A stretch of 64,000 bases of DNA from Lachnospiraceae bacterium (GTDB lineage Bacteria > Bacillota > Clostridia > Lachnospirales > Lachnospiraceae): assembly GCA_015056765.1 (NCBI GenBank), contig SVFQ01000010.1:1-64000 (forward strand), written 5' to 3'. The position numbers and the translations under genes are program-made. Under the pieces are notes generated by a model. That model was not told the origin of the DNA. It searched no databases and was given only the letters and a program-made list of their open reading frames with translations. Each line of letters starts with the position of its first letter. The first letter of the stretch is position 1. Shown in pieces: positions 53,444 through 62,209 of the stretch.

Positions 53444-53473
53444 ATATTAGCACATTTGTTCGATTCGTGACAA
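53444..53473 (-). promoter_or_regulatory. Promoter of the toxin gene
   Basis: Minus-strand TTGTCA (53468-53473), an 18-base spacer and TAATAT (53444-53449), giving a leader of about 85 bases. Confidence 0.55.
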
Positions 53474-53487
53474 TATGTAATATTGCA

Positions 53488-53523
53488 CAAAAAAAATCCC
53501 GCTTGGAAACAAGCGGGATTTTG
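53488..53523. terminator. Terminator of the transketolase operon
   Basis: A perfect stem ATCCCGCTTG/CAAGCGGGAT with a 4-base loop; on the minus strand it is followed by eight U. Confidence 0.88.
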
Positions 53524-53540
53524 CTTTTATTCAGAATCTA

Positions 53541-54476
53541 TTATTTCACAAATTCCTTAACTTCTTTGTAGATACCCTGAGCATCTAAGCCGTATTTCTT
53601 AAGGAGCTCGCCTGCAGGGCCGGATTCACCGAATCTGTCGTGTACACCGATTTTGTGTACAGGAGCAAGTGCGTCTTCTGCTAAAGCATCGCATACTGCG
53701 GAGCCGAGACCACCGATTACGGAGTGCTCTTCTACTGTTACCACTTTACCTGTCTTCTTAGCAGATGCACGTACAAGCTCTGCATCTAAAGGTTTGATGG
53801 TGTGGATGTTGATGACTTCTGCACTGATACCATCTGCTTCTAAGAGTTTGGCAGCTTCCAAAGCTTCTGCTACTTCGATACCGGTAGCGATGATTGTTAC
53901 ATCTTTACCTTCTTTTAAGGTGATACCTTTACCGATTTCGAATTTGTAATTAGCAGCATCGTTGATTACAGGTACTGCCATACGACCGAATCGTAAGTAT
54001 ACAGGACCTTCGTAAGCAAGAGCAGCTTCTACAGCAGCTTTTGCTTCTACATCATCTGCAGGTACGATTACTGTCATACCGGGGATGGTTCTCATCAGTG
54101 CGATATCTTCGTTGCACTGGTGAGTTGCACCGTCTTCACCTACAGTGATACCGGCGTGAGTAGCACCGATTTTTACATTCAGGTGAGGGTAACCGATGGA
54201 GTTACGTACCTGTTCGAAGTTACGTCCAGCTGCAAACATAGCAAAGGAGCTCATGAAAGGAATCTTACCGCAAGTAGCCATACCTGCTGCGATACCGGTC
54301 ATGTTACATTCTGCAATACCGCAATCGATGAAACGATCCGGGTAAGCTTTTTTGAAAATACCGGTTTTGGTAGCGCCTGCAAGGTCAGCATCCAAAACAA
54401 CTAAATTAGGGAATTTCTCAGCACAAGCAACTAATGCGTTACCGTAGCTTTCTCTTGTTGCAATTTTATCTGCCAT
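53541..54476 (-). CDS. Transketolase, C-terminal subunit
   Basis: The 311-residue protein carries the pyrimidine-binding domain (about 5-165; ECNMTGIAAGMA, TVGEDGATHQ) and the C-terminal regulatory domain (about 180-311; TVEEHSVIGGLGSAV). It forms the active enzyme with the N-terminal subunit encoded two bases upstream. The complex moves two-carbon units between sugar phosphates, the route by which imported pentoses enter central metabolism in organisms using the non-oxidative pentose phosphate pathway. Confidence 0.93.
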   Translation of the reverse strand: MADKIATRESYGNALVACAEKFPNLVVLDADLAGATKTGIFKKAYPDRFIDCGIAECNMTGIAAGMATCGKIPFMSSFAMFAAGRNFEQVRNSIGYPHLNVKIGATHAGITVGEDGATHQCNEDIALMRTIPGMTVIVPADDVEAKAAVEAALAYEGPVYLRFGRMAVPVINDAANYKFEIGKGITLKEGKDVTIIATGIEVAEALEAAKLLEADGISAEVINIHTIKPLDAELVRASAKKTGKVVTVEEHSVIGGLGSAVCDALAEDALAPVHKIGVHDRFGESGPAGELLKKYGLDAQGIYKEVKEFVK

Positions 54477-54478
54477 GA

Positions 54479-55318
54479 TTACACCTCTTTCTGCAATGCT
54501 TCGTCGATTTTAGCCAGGTCAGCCATTGCTACTTCAAATTCTTCATCATTTGGTGCTTTACCATGCCATCCGGCATTGTTCTCCATGAAGGATACGCCTT
54601 TACCTTTGACAGACTTCATGATGATAGCTGTAGGCTGTCCCTTGGTGTTCTTTGCTTCTGTGAAAGCATTTCTAATCTGGTCGAAATCATGTGCATCGAT
54701 ATTGATTACATGGAAGTTGAATGCTTCGAACTTCTTATCGATAGGATATGGGCTACATACATCTTCGATATTACCATCGATCTGTAAGCCGTTATTATCT
54801 ACTACAACTACAAGGTTATCTAAGTTGTGAGCTCCTGCAAACATGGAAGCTTCCCATACCTGGCCTTCCTGAATCTCACCATCACCAAGCAGTGTGTATA
54901 CTCTGTAGGATTTGCCATCCATCTTGCCAGCCATAGCCATACCTACAGCTGCGGAGATACCCTGTCCTAAAGAACCGGAGGACATATCTACACCCGGAGT
55001 CTCCTGCATGCAAGGATGTCCCTGCAGATAGGAACCAATGTGACGAAGGGTTACCAAATCTTCAACCGGGAAGTATCCACGGTTAGCTAAAGCTGCATAA
55101 TAGCCAGGTGCTGTATGACCCTTGGATAATACAAAACGATCACGATTAGGATCTTTTGGATTCTTAGGATCCACATTCATCTCTTCAAAATATAAGTAAG
55201 TGAAGAGATCTGCTGCTGAGAGAGATCCGCCGGGATGACCAGCCTTTGCGCTGTGCACAGAGGTGATGATACCTTTACGAACCTCGTTTGCTTTTTTCTG
55301 AAGTTCTAAATTAGTCAT
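54479..55318 (-). CDS. Transketolase, N-terminal subunit
   Basis: The 279-residue protein is the thiamine-diphosphate-binding half: GHPGGSLSAADL, SKGHTAPGYYAAL and the TPP motif GDGEIQEGQVWEA...DNNGLQ. Split transketolases are common in anaerobes. It follows glyA by about 50 bases and precedes its partner subunit. Confidence 0.93.
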   Translation of the reverse strand: MTNLELQKKANEVRKGIITSVHSAKAGHPGGSLSAADLFTYLYFEEMNVDPKNPKDPNRDRFVLSKGHTAPGYYAALANRGYFPVEDLVTLRHIGSYLQGHPCMQETPGVDMSSGSLGQGISAAVGMAMAGKMDGKSYRVYTLLGDGEIQEGQVWEASMFAGAHNLDNLVVVVDNNGLQIDGNIEDVCSPYPIDKKFEAFNFHVINIDAHDFDQIRNAFTEAKNTKGQPTAIIMKSVKGKGVSFMENNAGWHGKAPNDEEFEVAMADLAKIDEALQKEV

Positions 55319-55369
55319 TTCTTCTCCCTTTCCAAACTACGACTTTTGCGCCTAGTTCTTCCTGCTATC

Positions 55370-56608
55370 CTAGATTAAAGGATATTTATCGGTAAGAGTC
55401 TTCACGATAGCTCGTGCCTCTAAAACCTTCTCTTGTCCACCATTTACCACAAGACTGATGGCCTCTGCCACCTGATCCATGTCTTCTACCTTCAGGCCTC
55501 TGGAGGTAACAGCTGCTGTACCAAGTCTGATACCGCTTGTTACAAATGGAGACTGAGGATCATTTGGAATGGTGTTTTTGTTTGCTGTGATGTTTGCATC
55601 ATCCAACAGCTTTTCTACTTCCTTGCCGGTGAGGCCTTTTTTACTTAAATCCATCAGCATCAGATGATTGTCTGTGCCACCGGATACGATGTCGATGCCT
55701 CTTGCCTGCAAGCCTTTGCAAAGTGCCTGGCAGTTGTCCAGAATACCCTGCTGATATACCTTAAAGGATGGGTCCAAAGCTTCTTTGAAACAGATTGCCT
55801 TTGCTGCGATCACATGCTCCAAAGGACCGCCCTGGATTCCCGGGAAGATTGCTTTATTAAAGTTGTACTTATCTGCCACATCCTGGTTGCACATAATCAT
55901 ACCGCCACGAGGTCCGCGAAGGGTCTTGTGGGTAGTGGTAGTCACCACATCTGCGATTCCTATCGGGCTTGGATGAAGTCCTGCTGCCACAAGGCCGGCG
56001 ATGTGGGCGATATCTACCATCAGAACCGCCCCTACTTCATCAGCGATGGCTCTAAACTTCTTAAAGTCGATGATACGTGCATAAGCGGAAGCACCAGCTA
56101 CAATCAGCTTTGGCTTACACTCAAGTGCGATGCGACGAACCTCATCATAATCGATGAGCCCCTGATCATTGGTACCATAAGGTACACAATGGAAATATTT
56201 GCCGGAGAAATTTACCGGTGATCCATGAGATAAATGTCCGCCGTGATCCAGGCTCATACCCATAAAGGTATCTCCCGGCTGTAAGATAGCGAAGAATACT
56301 GCCATATTGGCCTGTGCTCCGGAATGAGGCTGTACATTGACGTAATCACAGCCAAAAAGCTTTTTCGCTCTTTCAATCGCCAGGTTCTCTACTTCATCTA
56401 CACACTGGCAACCGCCATAGTAGCGCTTGCCCGGATAGCCCTCTGCGTATTTGTTGGTCAAAGGGCTGCCCATTGCTGCCATCACTGCTTTGCTTACCCA
56501 GTTCTCCGATGCGATAAGCTCGATGTGAGAGTTCTGTCTCTCCATCTCTTTCTCAATCGCTGCTGCGATTTCCGGATCTGTTTTCTTCACTTCTTCAAAT
56601 GCGTACAT
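55370..56608 (-). CDS. glyA: Serine hydroxymethyltransferase
   Basis: The 412-residue PLP enzyme interconverts serine and glycine with tetrahydrofolate. Family marks: [41 protein letters not shown] and the PLP lysine in [23 protein letters not shown]. First gene of glyA-tkt; it depends on the folate product of folC elsewhere in the window. Confidence 0.96.
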   Translation of the reverse strand: MYAFEEVKKTDPEIAAAIEKEMERQNSHIELIASENWVSKAVMAAMGSPLTNKYAEGYPGKRYYGGCQCVDEVENLAIERAKKLFGCDYVNVQPHSGAQANMAVFFAILQPGDTFMGMSLDHGGHLSHGSPVNFSGKYFHCVPYGTNDQGLIDYDEVRRIALECKPKLIVAGASAYARIIDFKKFRAIADEVGAVLMVDIAHIAGLVAAGLHPSPIGIADVVTTTTHKTLRGPRGGMIMCNQDVADKYNFNKAIFPGIQGGPLEHVIAAKAICFKEALDPSFKVYQQGILDNCQALCKGLQARGIDIVSGGTDNHLMLMDLSKKGLTGKEVEKLLDDANITANKNTIPNDPQSPFVTSGIRLGTAAVTSRGLKVEDMDQVAEAISLVVNGGQEKVLEARAIVKTLTDKYPLI

Positions 56609-56632
56609 TGTCTCCTCCTCTGTACTGTGTTT

Positions 56633-57658
56633 TTAGTTAAAATTGAAAAATCTACGCACGATTTTATAACCGTCCACAGATATTTTTCTACCACCCTTAC
56701 CCGGCAGATTTACATATCCGCCCAGGAATCCGTAACGAAGCTTTCTATAGAGCATGTAGTTACGTTCTTTGATATATTTCCAAAGCTCGGCACGTTTTTG
56801 AAGGTTTTCTTCGGTGCCGGAGATTGCCATCAAAATGGAAGAAATCACAGTAATGATTTCGAGGTAATTGAACATGTACTTTTGACGTTTGCTATTTAGT
56901 TTTATCTTATTCCAGTTATCTACGTAGAAGTCATACATGATTTTATTGACCCTGATCTGCTGATCGATACGGGAAATCATGATCTGCTCATTTACGGACT
57001 GATCCTCTCTACCGATGAAGTAACGATAGAAATTCACATCCAGATAATACATATTCTCTACAGCCAGCATAGGCTCGAATACATAGATATTATCTACATA
57101 GAAAGTGTGCTCCGGAAGCTTCACACCGCACTCGCGAAGGAGCTTGGTACGGAAGATTACGGAATGCATCAGGATGTACTGTCCCTTGCGGAAATGCTTT
57201 ACATCATTCCAGGTGAAAAGCTGATTCTCCGGTAATGCATGCTTGTAACGCATTACTTTATGCTTATCCTCGCCCACCTTGTCATAGACAAAGTTGCTGA
57301 TCAACATATCCAGTACTTTGCTTCCGCCAGCGTACTGCTTTAATACATCCAGGATTTCTTTATACGCGCTTTCCTTTACCCAGTCATCGGAGTCAACTAC
57401 CTTGAAGAAAAGACCGGTAGCTTCTTCGATACCCTTATTTACAGCAGAACCATGTCCGCCGTTTTCTTTATTAATGAGACGACAAATGGTAGGATAACGC
57501 TTTACATATTCCTCACCGATTTTCGCTGTATCATCGCTGGAACCATCGTTTACAATGATGATTTCTACATCTTCTCCTCCGTATAAAAGTGAGTCGATGC
57601 ACTTCTTCATATATGCTGCGGAATTATAACAAGGTACCGCAAATGTAAGTAATTTCAT
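56633..57658 (-). CDS. Family 2 glycosyltransferase
   Basis: The 341-residue cytoplasmic enzyme has the GT-A start MKLLTFAVPCYNSAAYM, the nucleotide motif NDGSSDDT and the metal motif VDSDDW. Residues beyond about 230 are basic and lack membrane helices. Donor and acceptor are unknown; a role in a surface glycan is likely. The ATG at 57658 is preferred to a TTG six bases earlier; the SD is weak. Confidence 0.85.
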   Translation of the reverse strand: MKLLTFAVPCYNSAAYMKKCIDSLLYGGEDVEIIIVNDGSSDDTAKIGEEYVKRYPTICRLINKENGGHGSAVNKGIEEATGLFFKVVDSDDWVKESAYKEILDVLKQYAGGSKVLDMLISNFVYDKVGEDKHKVMRYKHALPENQLFTWNDVKHFRKGQYILMHSVIFRTKLLRECGVKLPEHTFYVDNIYVFEPMLAVENMYYLDVNFYRYFIGREDQSVNEQIMISRIDQQIRVNKIMYDFYVDNWNKIKLNSKRQKYMFNYLEIITVISSILMAISGTEENLQKRAELWKYIKERNYMLYRKLRYGFLGGYVNLPGKGGRKISVDGYKIVRRFFNFN

Positions 57659-57721
57659 AGTCAATTGTTGCCATTCATTTTGTAAAAATGGCTTTCCTTT
57701 CTTTTTCCTTCCTCATAGCTC

Positions 57722-58816
57722 TTAGCTTTTAAGTGCCGCAGAGCCTTGTTGCATCTGGAGATACTCCGTAAATGCATGAAAAGCTGAGGGAATGGGATAC
57801 TTCTTCTCAATCTCCTCTTTGGCAATTAAAAACTCCGCTGTCAGTCTATCATTTTCCAGGGCTTCTGCCAATCGTATTTCATCGATTTTTACAGAAAAAC
57901 CTTTCATATGCCACTCTTTGTGGGTGAAAATATGCTTGCTTTCCGCTATAGGCTTCACCTGTACAGGCTCAATTCCTAAGCTTCTCACATATTCTACAGC
58001 TTCTTTTTTGCTTAAAAATCCCTCTTGGTGGGGGAACTCATACATGCCGGCTAGTAATCCCTTCGCCGGCCTTTTGCGTATCACCAGGCGATTCTCGCTT
58101 TCTAATAAAAACACCGTCATCTTCTCGATGGTACGCTTTGCCTTCGGCTTCTTCACCGGATACTCTGTCATGGTGCCCTTCACATACGCCTGACACAGAG
58201 ACTGAAGCGGGCATGTGTCGCACTTCGGTGCGCCATTTGGAAGACACACCATGGCTCCTAATTCCATCAAAGCCTGATTCAAATCTCCGGGCGCATCAGC
58301 CGGCATAATCTCCAGAAGCTCTGCTTCTATTCTGCGCTTATGGGCAGGCAGCAAAATATCCTCCGGGTCAGCATCCAGTCTGGCAAAAACACGCATCACA
58401 TTGCCATCCACCGCCGGTGCTTTGATGCCAAAGGCGATGGAAGCCACTGCTCCTGCCGTATAACTGCCAATTCCCGGAAGCTTCAAAAGTGCGTCAGGAT
58501 CTGCCGGCATCTGACCATCATACTGCTCCATGATAATGCAGGCTGCTTTCTGCAGATTCCGCACTCTATTGTAGTATCCAAGTCCCTCCCAAAGTTTCAG
58601 TAAGGACTCTTCTTCTGCCTTGGCCAAGTCTGCAATGGTAGGAAGTGCCTTGAGAAATCTGTCATAGTAGGGCTTTACCGCCTCTACTCTGGTCTGCTGC
58701 AGCATAATCTCCGAAACCCAGATATGGTAAGGATCTCTGCTTTCTCGCCAGGGCAAAACTCGTCTTCCTGCGTGGTACCAGTCAAGTAATCTCTCTGCTA
58801 TCTCAGGCGAGTGCAT
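57722..58816 (-). CDS. mutY: A/G-specific adenine DNA glycosylase
   Basis: The 364-residue repair enzyme removes adenine opposite 8-oxoguanine. The order is helix-hairpin-helix-GPD domain (LLQQTRVEAV; LPGIGSYTAGAVASIAFG), four-cysteine iron-sulfur motif (CLPNGAPKCDTCPLQSLC) and a C-terminal NUDIX-like domain (about 230-364). It overlaps the DUF1653 gene by 19 bases, with AAGGAG before the ATG. Confidence 0.95.
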   Translation of the reverse strand: MHSPEIAERLLDWYHAGRRVLPWRESRDPYHIWVSEIMLQQTRVEAVKPYYDRFLKALPTIADLAKAEEESLLKLWEGLGYYNRVRNLQKAACIIMEQYDGQMPADPDALLKLPGIGSYTAGAVASIAFGIKAPAVDGNVMRVFARLDADPEDILLPAHKRRIEAELLEIMPADAPGDLNQALMELGAMVCLPNGAPKCDTCPLQSLCQAYVKGTMTEYPVKKPKAKRTIEKMTVFLLESENRLVIRKRPAKGLLAGMYEFPHQEGFLSKKEAVEYVRSLGIEPVQVKPIAESKHIFTHKEWHMKGFSVKIDEIRLAEALENDRLTAEFLIAKEEIEKKYPIPSAFHAFTEYLQMQQGSAALKS

Positions 58817-59406
58817 TCAAACTGCTCCTTATTCGACAGGCAATACTTCAAATCTTCGAATTGCGCCTCTAAGTCATCCTCTTCATTGAGCTGAACGTCA
58901 ATGGCGATGGACATGGTCTCCAGCATCTGCTTCGTAATCTCATCTCTGACAGAGCACAAAATACGCAGCTTCTCACCATAAGTGTCTGCATCTAGATACT
59001 CCATCACAGCAGGATGCACGGTCCAAGTCTCTTCTGTGGAAGCGTCTGCTTTCGCAGTCTGATTGTCAGTCGTCACACTCTGCATAGTCGCCCGGTCCAC
59101 ACCCACAGGCTTCTCAGCCTTTTGCTGCGCATCTCCTAATTTCACAGCTTCCTCTGCAGATAAAATCACAGGGTCTGTCACAGGTTCAAAGCGAAGCTCC
59201 TGCTTTACATCCGGATATTTCACATGATCTACAGGACTGGTAAACATAGAAAGTGGACGGGCATATATCCCCCCGTCCCCATAAAGAGCCTGATAGATTA
59301 CAAGTTGCTCGCGGGTCTCTGAGTGAGTAGCAATGGTCACCACTCGATAATAGTTTCCCTTAAAGTGCTTATATATCTGATTTGGCTGTGGTATATTCGT
59401 CATCAT
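58798..59406 (-). CDS. DUF1653 domain protein
   Basis: The 202-residue protein has a DUF1653 domain at its N-terminus (YKHFKGNYYRVVTIATHSETRE...VIYQALYGDGGIYARPLSMF) and a second, helical part (about 110-202) joined by a polar linker. Function unknown. Two adjacent ATGs (59406 and 59403) are possible. It is translationally coupled to mutY. Confidence 0.8.
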   Translation of the reverse strand: MMTNIPQPNQIYKHFKGNYYRVVTIATHSETREQLVIYQALYGDGGIYARPLSMFTSPVDHVKYPDVKQELRFEPVTDPVILSAEEAVKLGDAQQKAEKPVGVDRATMQSVTTDNQTAKADASTEETWTVHPAVMEYLDADTYGEKLRILCSVRDEITKQMLETMSIAIDVQLNEEDDLEAQFEDLKYCLSNKEQFECTRLR

Positions 59407-59464
59407 AATACTCACTTTCTTCCGATAGTACACTTACTTAAATCGGATTTTGCGTCCTTGATTA

Positions 59465-59902
59465 TTATAATGATTTTCCCGCTAAATCGCAACGCAGGAT
59501 AAAGGTAAAATCGCTCTCCTTTTCCGGAAAAGGTACTGCCTGCAAAACCTCCACCAATTCCTGTTTTTCTTCCGTTCCCATTTTGGCAAACCTGTCATGA
59601 TGAATCATCACTTCGTACTCTCTGGCACCGTCTTCTCTGTAGGTTTTGGTCATGGTGACGCCGCTCATATCCAGGCCTTTCTTCGTCAGCACCTCTTTCA
59701 CATCACTGCGGTAAGCCTTCTCCCAAGCCTGGTATGTTTCCTCGGATACGCCATTTCCATAGGTACCTTTCCCATTCACGGGCAGCACCATGAAAAAGCA
59801 AATAATGAAAATGACAGCCAGCGCTGCTATAGCCAGTCTGGTATTGCCCCTGTTCTGTCTTCTCTGAATATAAATAGAATTATAATAATTTGTCTTTCTC
59901 AT
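59465..59902 (-). CDS. Single-pass membrane protein, function unknown
   Basis: The 145-residue protein has a basic N-terminus, one transmembrane helix (about 22-42) and an extracytoplasmic domain of about 100 residues without cysteines. SD GGGAGG about nine bases upstream. Family not recognised; it may be co-transcribed with the DUF1653 gene. Confidence 0.7.
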   Translation of the reverse strand: MRKTNYYNSIYIQRRQNRGNTRLAIAALAVIFIICFFMVLPVNGKGTYGNGVSEETYQAWEKAYRSDVKEVLTKKGLDMSGVTMTKTYREDGAREYEVMIHHDRFAKMGTEEKQELVEVLQAVPFPEKESDFTFILRCDLAGKSL

Positions 59903-60051
59903 GATTTATCCTCCCATGTATCAAACCGGCGTTCATGTCCGCACTACTGTTTTTCGTTTTCTAAGTTACTAAGGTTTTCTATGGTTTAAGGATAAATCAT
60001 GAGCTGTCCTATAATCAGGACACCTATTTCAAGACTATAAAAGAACTTAAA

Positions 60052-60081
60052 TGGACCCCTAACCCCGTCCCCAAGGGTCCA
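60052..60081. repeat. REP-like palindrome, second copy of the window-edge motif
   Basis: TGGACCC (60052-60058) and GGGTCCA (60075-60081) enclose CTAACCCCGTCCCCAA. The block ACCCCTAACCCCGTCCCCAAG is also the right end of the element at 216-386. Confidence 0.65.
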
Positions 60082-60114
60082 CCAGGCTCATCCCCCGTAA
60101 CGAGTTCAAAATAC

Positions 60115-60145
60115 GCAAAAAGGACGGGGTTTTCAGCCCCGTCCT
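60115..60145 (-). terminator. Terminator after the alpha/beta hydrolase
   Basis: Minus-strand AGGACGGGG/CCCCGTCCT, a perfect 9-bp stem, followed by TTTTTG. Confidence 0.85.
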
Positions 60146-60153
60146 ACGTAAGT

Positions 60154-62190
60154 TTATTTCAGATATACAGTTGTATTTGCCACGGTCATGAGGGTCATCA
60201 GTATTGCGTTGAGGAATGCCGGTGTCCACACATTACCGGTGCGTTTATACAGAGCTCTGGAAAGCACTGCTGCGATAGCCAAAGTAGGCACCATAGCCAC
60301 CAATACGATACCGGAAAGGGCTGCGTTTGGATGTGCAGATACGCCAGTTGCAAACAGCACGCAGTACTGACGCACCAGCCACAAGAAGATACCACCTGCG
60401 TTCATAGCGATAGCCAGGCAATATCCCTTTCCTCCCTGCAAAGCTTCGGTATGGGTATTTACAAAAATCGAAGCCGTAGAAATCAAATAAAACAGGAAGA
60501 ACGTAGGCAGGTATTTGCATACCGTCAGCAAAATATTGGCATCAAAGGTCTTAAAAGCAAAGGTCCAAATACGGAAGTCTGTCTTAAATACAGCATCCAC
60601 GCAGAATAGCAATGTGTATGCAATCACTACAGTCAGGATGGCTGTAACAAAAGCAGCGCACACAGTCTTCACGGGCACTTTCACACCATACTGGGCAAAG
60701 CCCGCACCCTCTTTGGCTTTGGTTGCCACATAGACTACGCTCATTACCAAAAGGGAAATCAGGGCTGCTCCTATAGTCCAGTAGGCGATATTATTTACCA
60801 CCGGTGCAGTCCAAATAGTGAGATTCTGGAACAGTGGCACCTTGGTCAAAATAGCCAGCAAGCATCCGGAAGCGAATACCAGGCAACTACCCACCTGATA
60901 ACCTTTACGGTTCTCTTCGGCCTTACGAGAGATGCAGAATGCAAAGATGCCGCTAATAGAAAGTCCCAGCGCCAGGAACCTCAAAATCTGCATGCCCTGT
61001 GAAGTTACATCCACGTCGTATAAGCTTTCAAAGAAGATAGCCGGTAGCAAAATAGCTGTCAATAATACTGCAAAGCCTGCAAATCTGCCACCTACTGAGG
61101 CATCCGTTTTTGCCGGAGCAATCAGTTCTGTACGCGCCTCCTTTAAGAATGGAAGCTGCTGCAGCAGTACTACGATTGGTACGATCATCATGATAAAGCC
61201 GATGAGTGCAATCAGTTCAAACAATTCTTTCAGCATCCAAGTCTGAGAAGTCGGTGCAATCTGTTTGATATTATTTGCATAATCTGCAAAAGCTGTCTGA
61301 TAGAACTCTATTGCATAACCAGTGGTCTTCTTGGAAAAATGATTCCAAGGATGCGTCTGTGCCGGCTCATAGATGATTCTCTTGCCACCATCAGAGGTAT
61401 CATACCAAGTATTAGCCTGACCGCTTTCCTGCTGTAAGAAAGTCTTGCCGTCCGGAGTGGCTACGTAGTCTTTATAGCGCACGGTGCCGCCTGCCTCTGC
61501 AGGATCATTGAAGAAGAACTCATCATAGTGCGCTGCCACTTTACCCATGAAGCGACCGCCGCCTGCTGCGTCTGCTGCCTCTGCGGTGACACCCAAAAGA
61601 CCGGAATAGGAGAAGTCAGAGCCTTCCGTCAGACCAGCATAGATTTTACGTACGCCGGTAGCTGCAGCTGCCTGCTCGTCCATAGCCAGCGCCATGGTAC
61701 TACTGAAACCGCCCATAGAATGACCGGTAACACCGATGATACCGTTCCCTGCTGCATCTTTTAATACATAAGGCTGCTCATACATGTACTGCACTGCATC
61801 ATACATAGAGTGAATCCAGAAAGTAGACCACAGGCCAAAGAAATCCGTGCCGCTATAGGCAGACGCATTGGCTTTTGAATGTCCGTGATCATACATATCC
61901 AGAGCCAGTACCACATAGCCTCTTCTGCTTAGTTCGATGGCATTGGCATCCTGCATTTCTGCAGAGTTTAGATAGCCATGTGTCACGATAACAGTAGGCT
62001 TTGGATTCTCTGCTGAGGCATCCTTTGGCAGATATAAAAGGCCTGATAGTGTGCCTGTCTCTGTGTCAAAAGACACCCTGGAGACTTTGGTTTTCCCGAA
62101 GTTTGAATTGATCAGCATAGCGAAGATGCTCCCCAAAAGCACCAGACAAAGCGCTATGCATAGTAACCGTACAGTTTTTTGCTTTTTCAT
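60154..62190 (-). CDS. Alpha/beta hydrolase with multi-helix membrane domain
   Basis: The 678-residue protein has an N-terminal signal-anchor helix, an extracytoplasmic alpha/beta hydrolase domain (about 40-320; oxyanion VTHGYLNSAEM and nucleophile GHSMGG near residue 153) and a C-terminal region with about nine transmembrane helices (about 325-678). It probably hydrolyses an ester outside the cell; substrate unknown. SD AGGGGGT. It follows the flavin reductase by 19 bases in the same orientation. Confidence 0.8.
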   Translation of the reverse strand: MKKQKTVRLLCIALCLVLLGSIFAMLINSNFGKTKVSRVSFDTETGTLSGLLYLPKDASAENPKPTVIVTHGYLNSAEMQDANAIELSRRGYVVLALDMYDHGHSKANASAYSGTDFFGLWSTFWIHSMYDAVQYMYEQPYVLKDAAGNGIIGVTGHSMGGFSSTMALAMDEQAAAATGVRKIYAGLTEGSDFSYSGLLGVTAEAADAAGGGRFMGKVAAHYDEFFFNDPAEAGGTVRYKDYVATPDGKTFLQQESGQANTWYDTSDGGKRIIYEPAQTHPWNHFSKKTTGYAIEFYQTAFADYANNIKQIAPTSQTWMLKELFELIALIGFIMMIVPIVVLLQQLPFLKEARTELIAPAKTDASVGGRFAGFAVLLTAILLPAIFFESLYDVDVTSQGMQILRFLALGLSISGIFAFCISRKAEENRKGYQVGSCLVFASGCLLAILTKVPLFQNLTIWTAPVVNNIAYWTIGAALISLLVMSVVYVATKAKEGAGFAQYGVKVPVKTVCAAFVTAILTVVIAYTLLFCVDAVFKTDFRIWTFAFKTFDANILLTVCKYLPTFFLFYLISTASIFVNTHTEALQGGKGYCLAIAMNAGGIFLWLVRQYCVLFATGVSAHPNAALSGIVLVAMVPTLAIAAVLSRALYKRTGNVWTPAFLNAILMTLMTVANTTVYLK

Positions 62191-62209
62191 GTGATAACCC
62201 CCTATCCTC

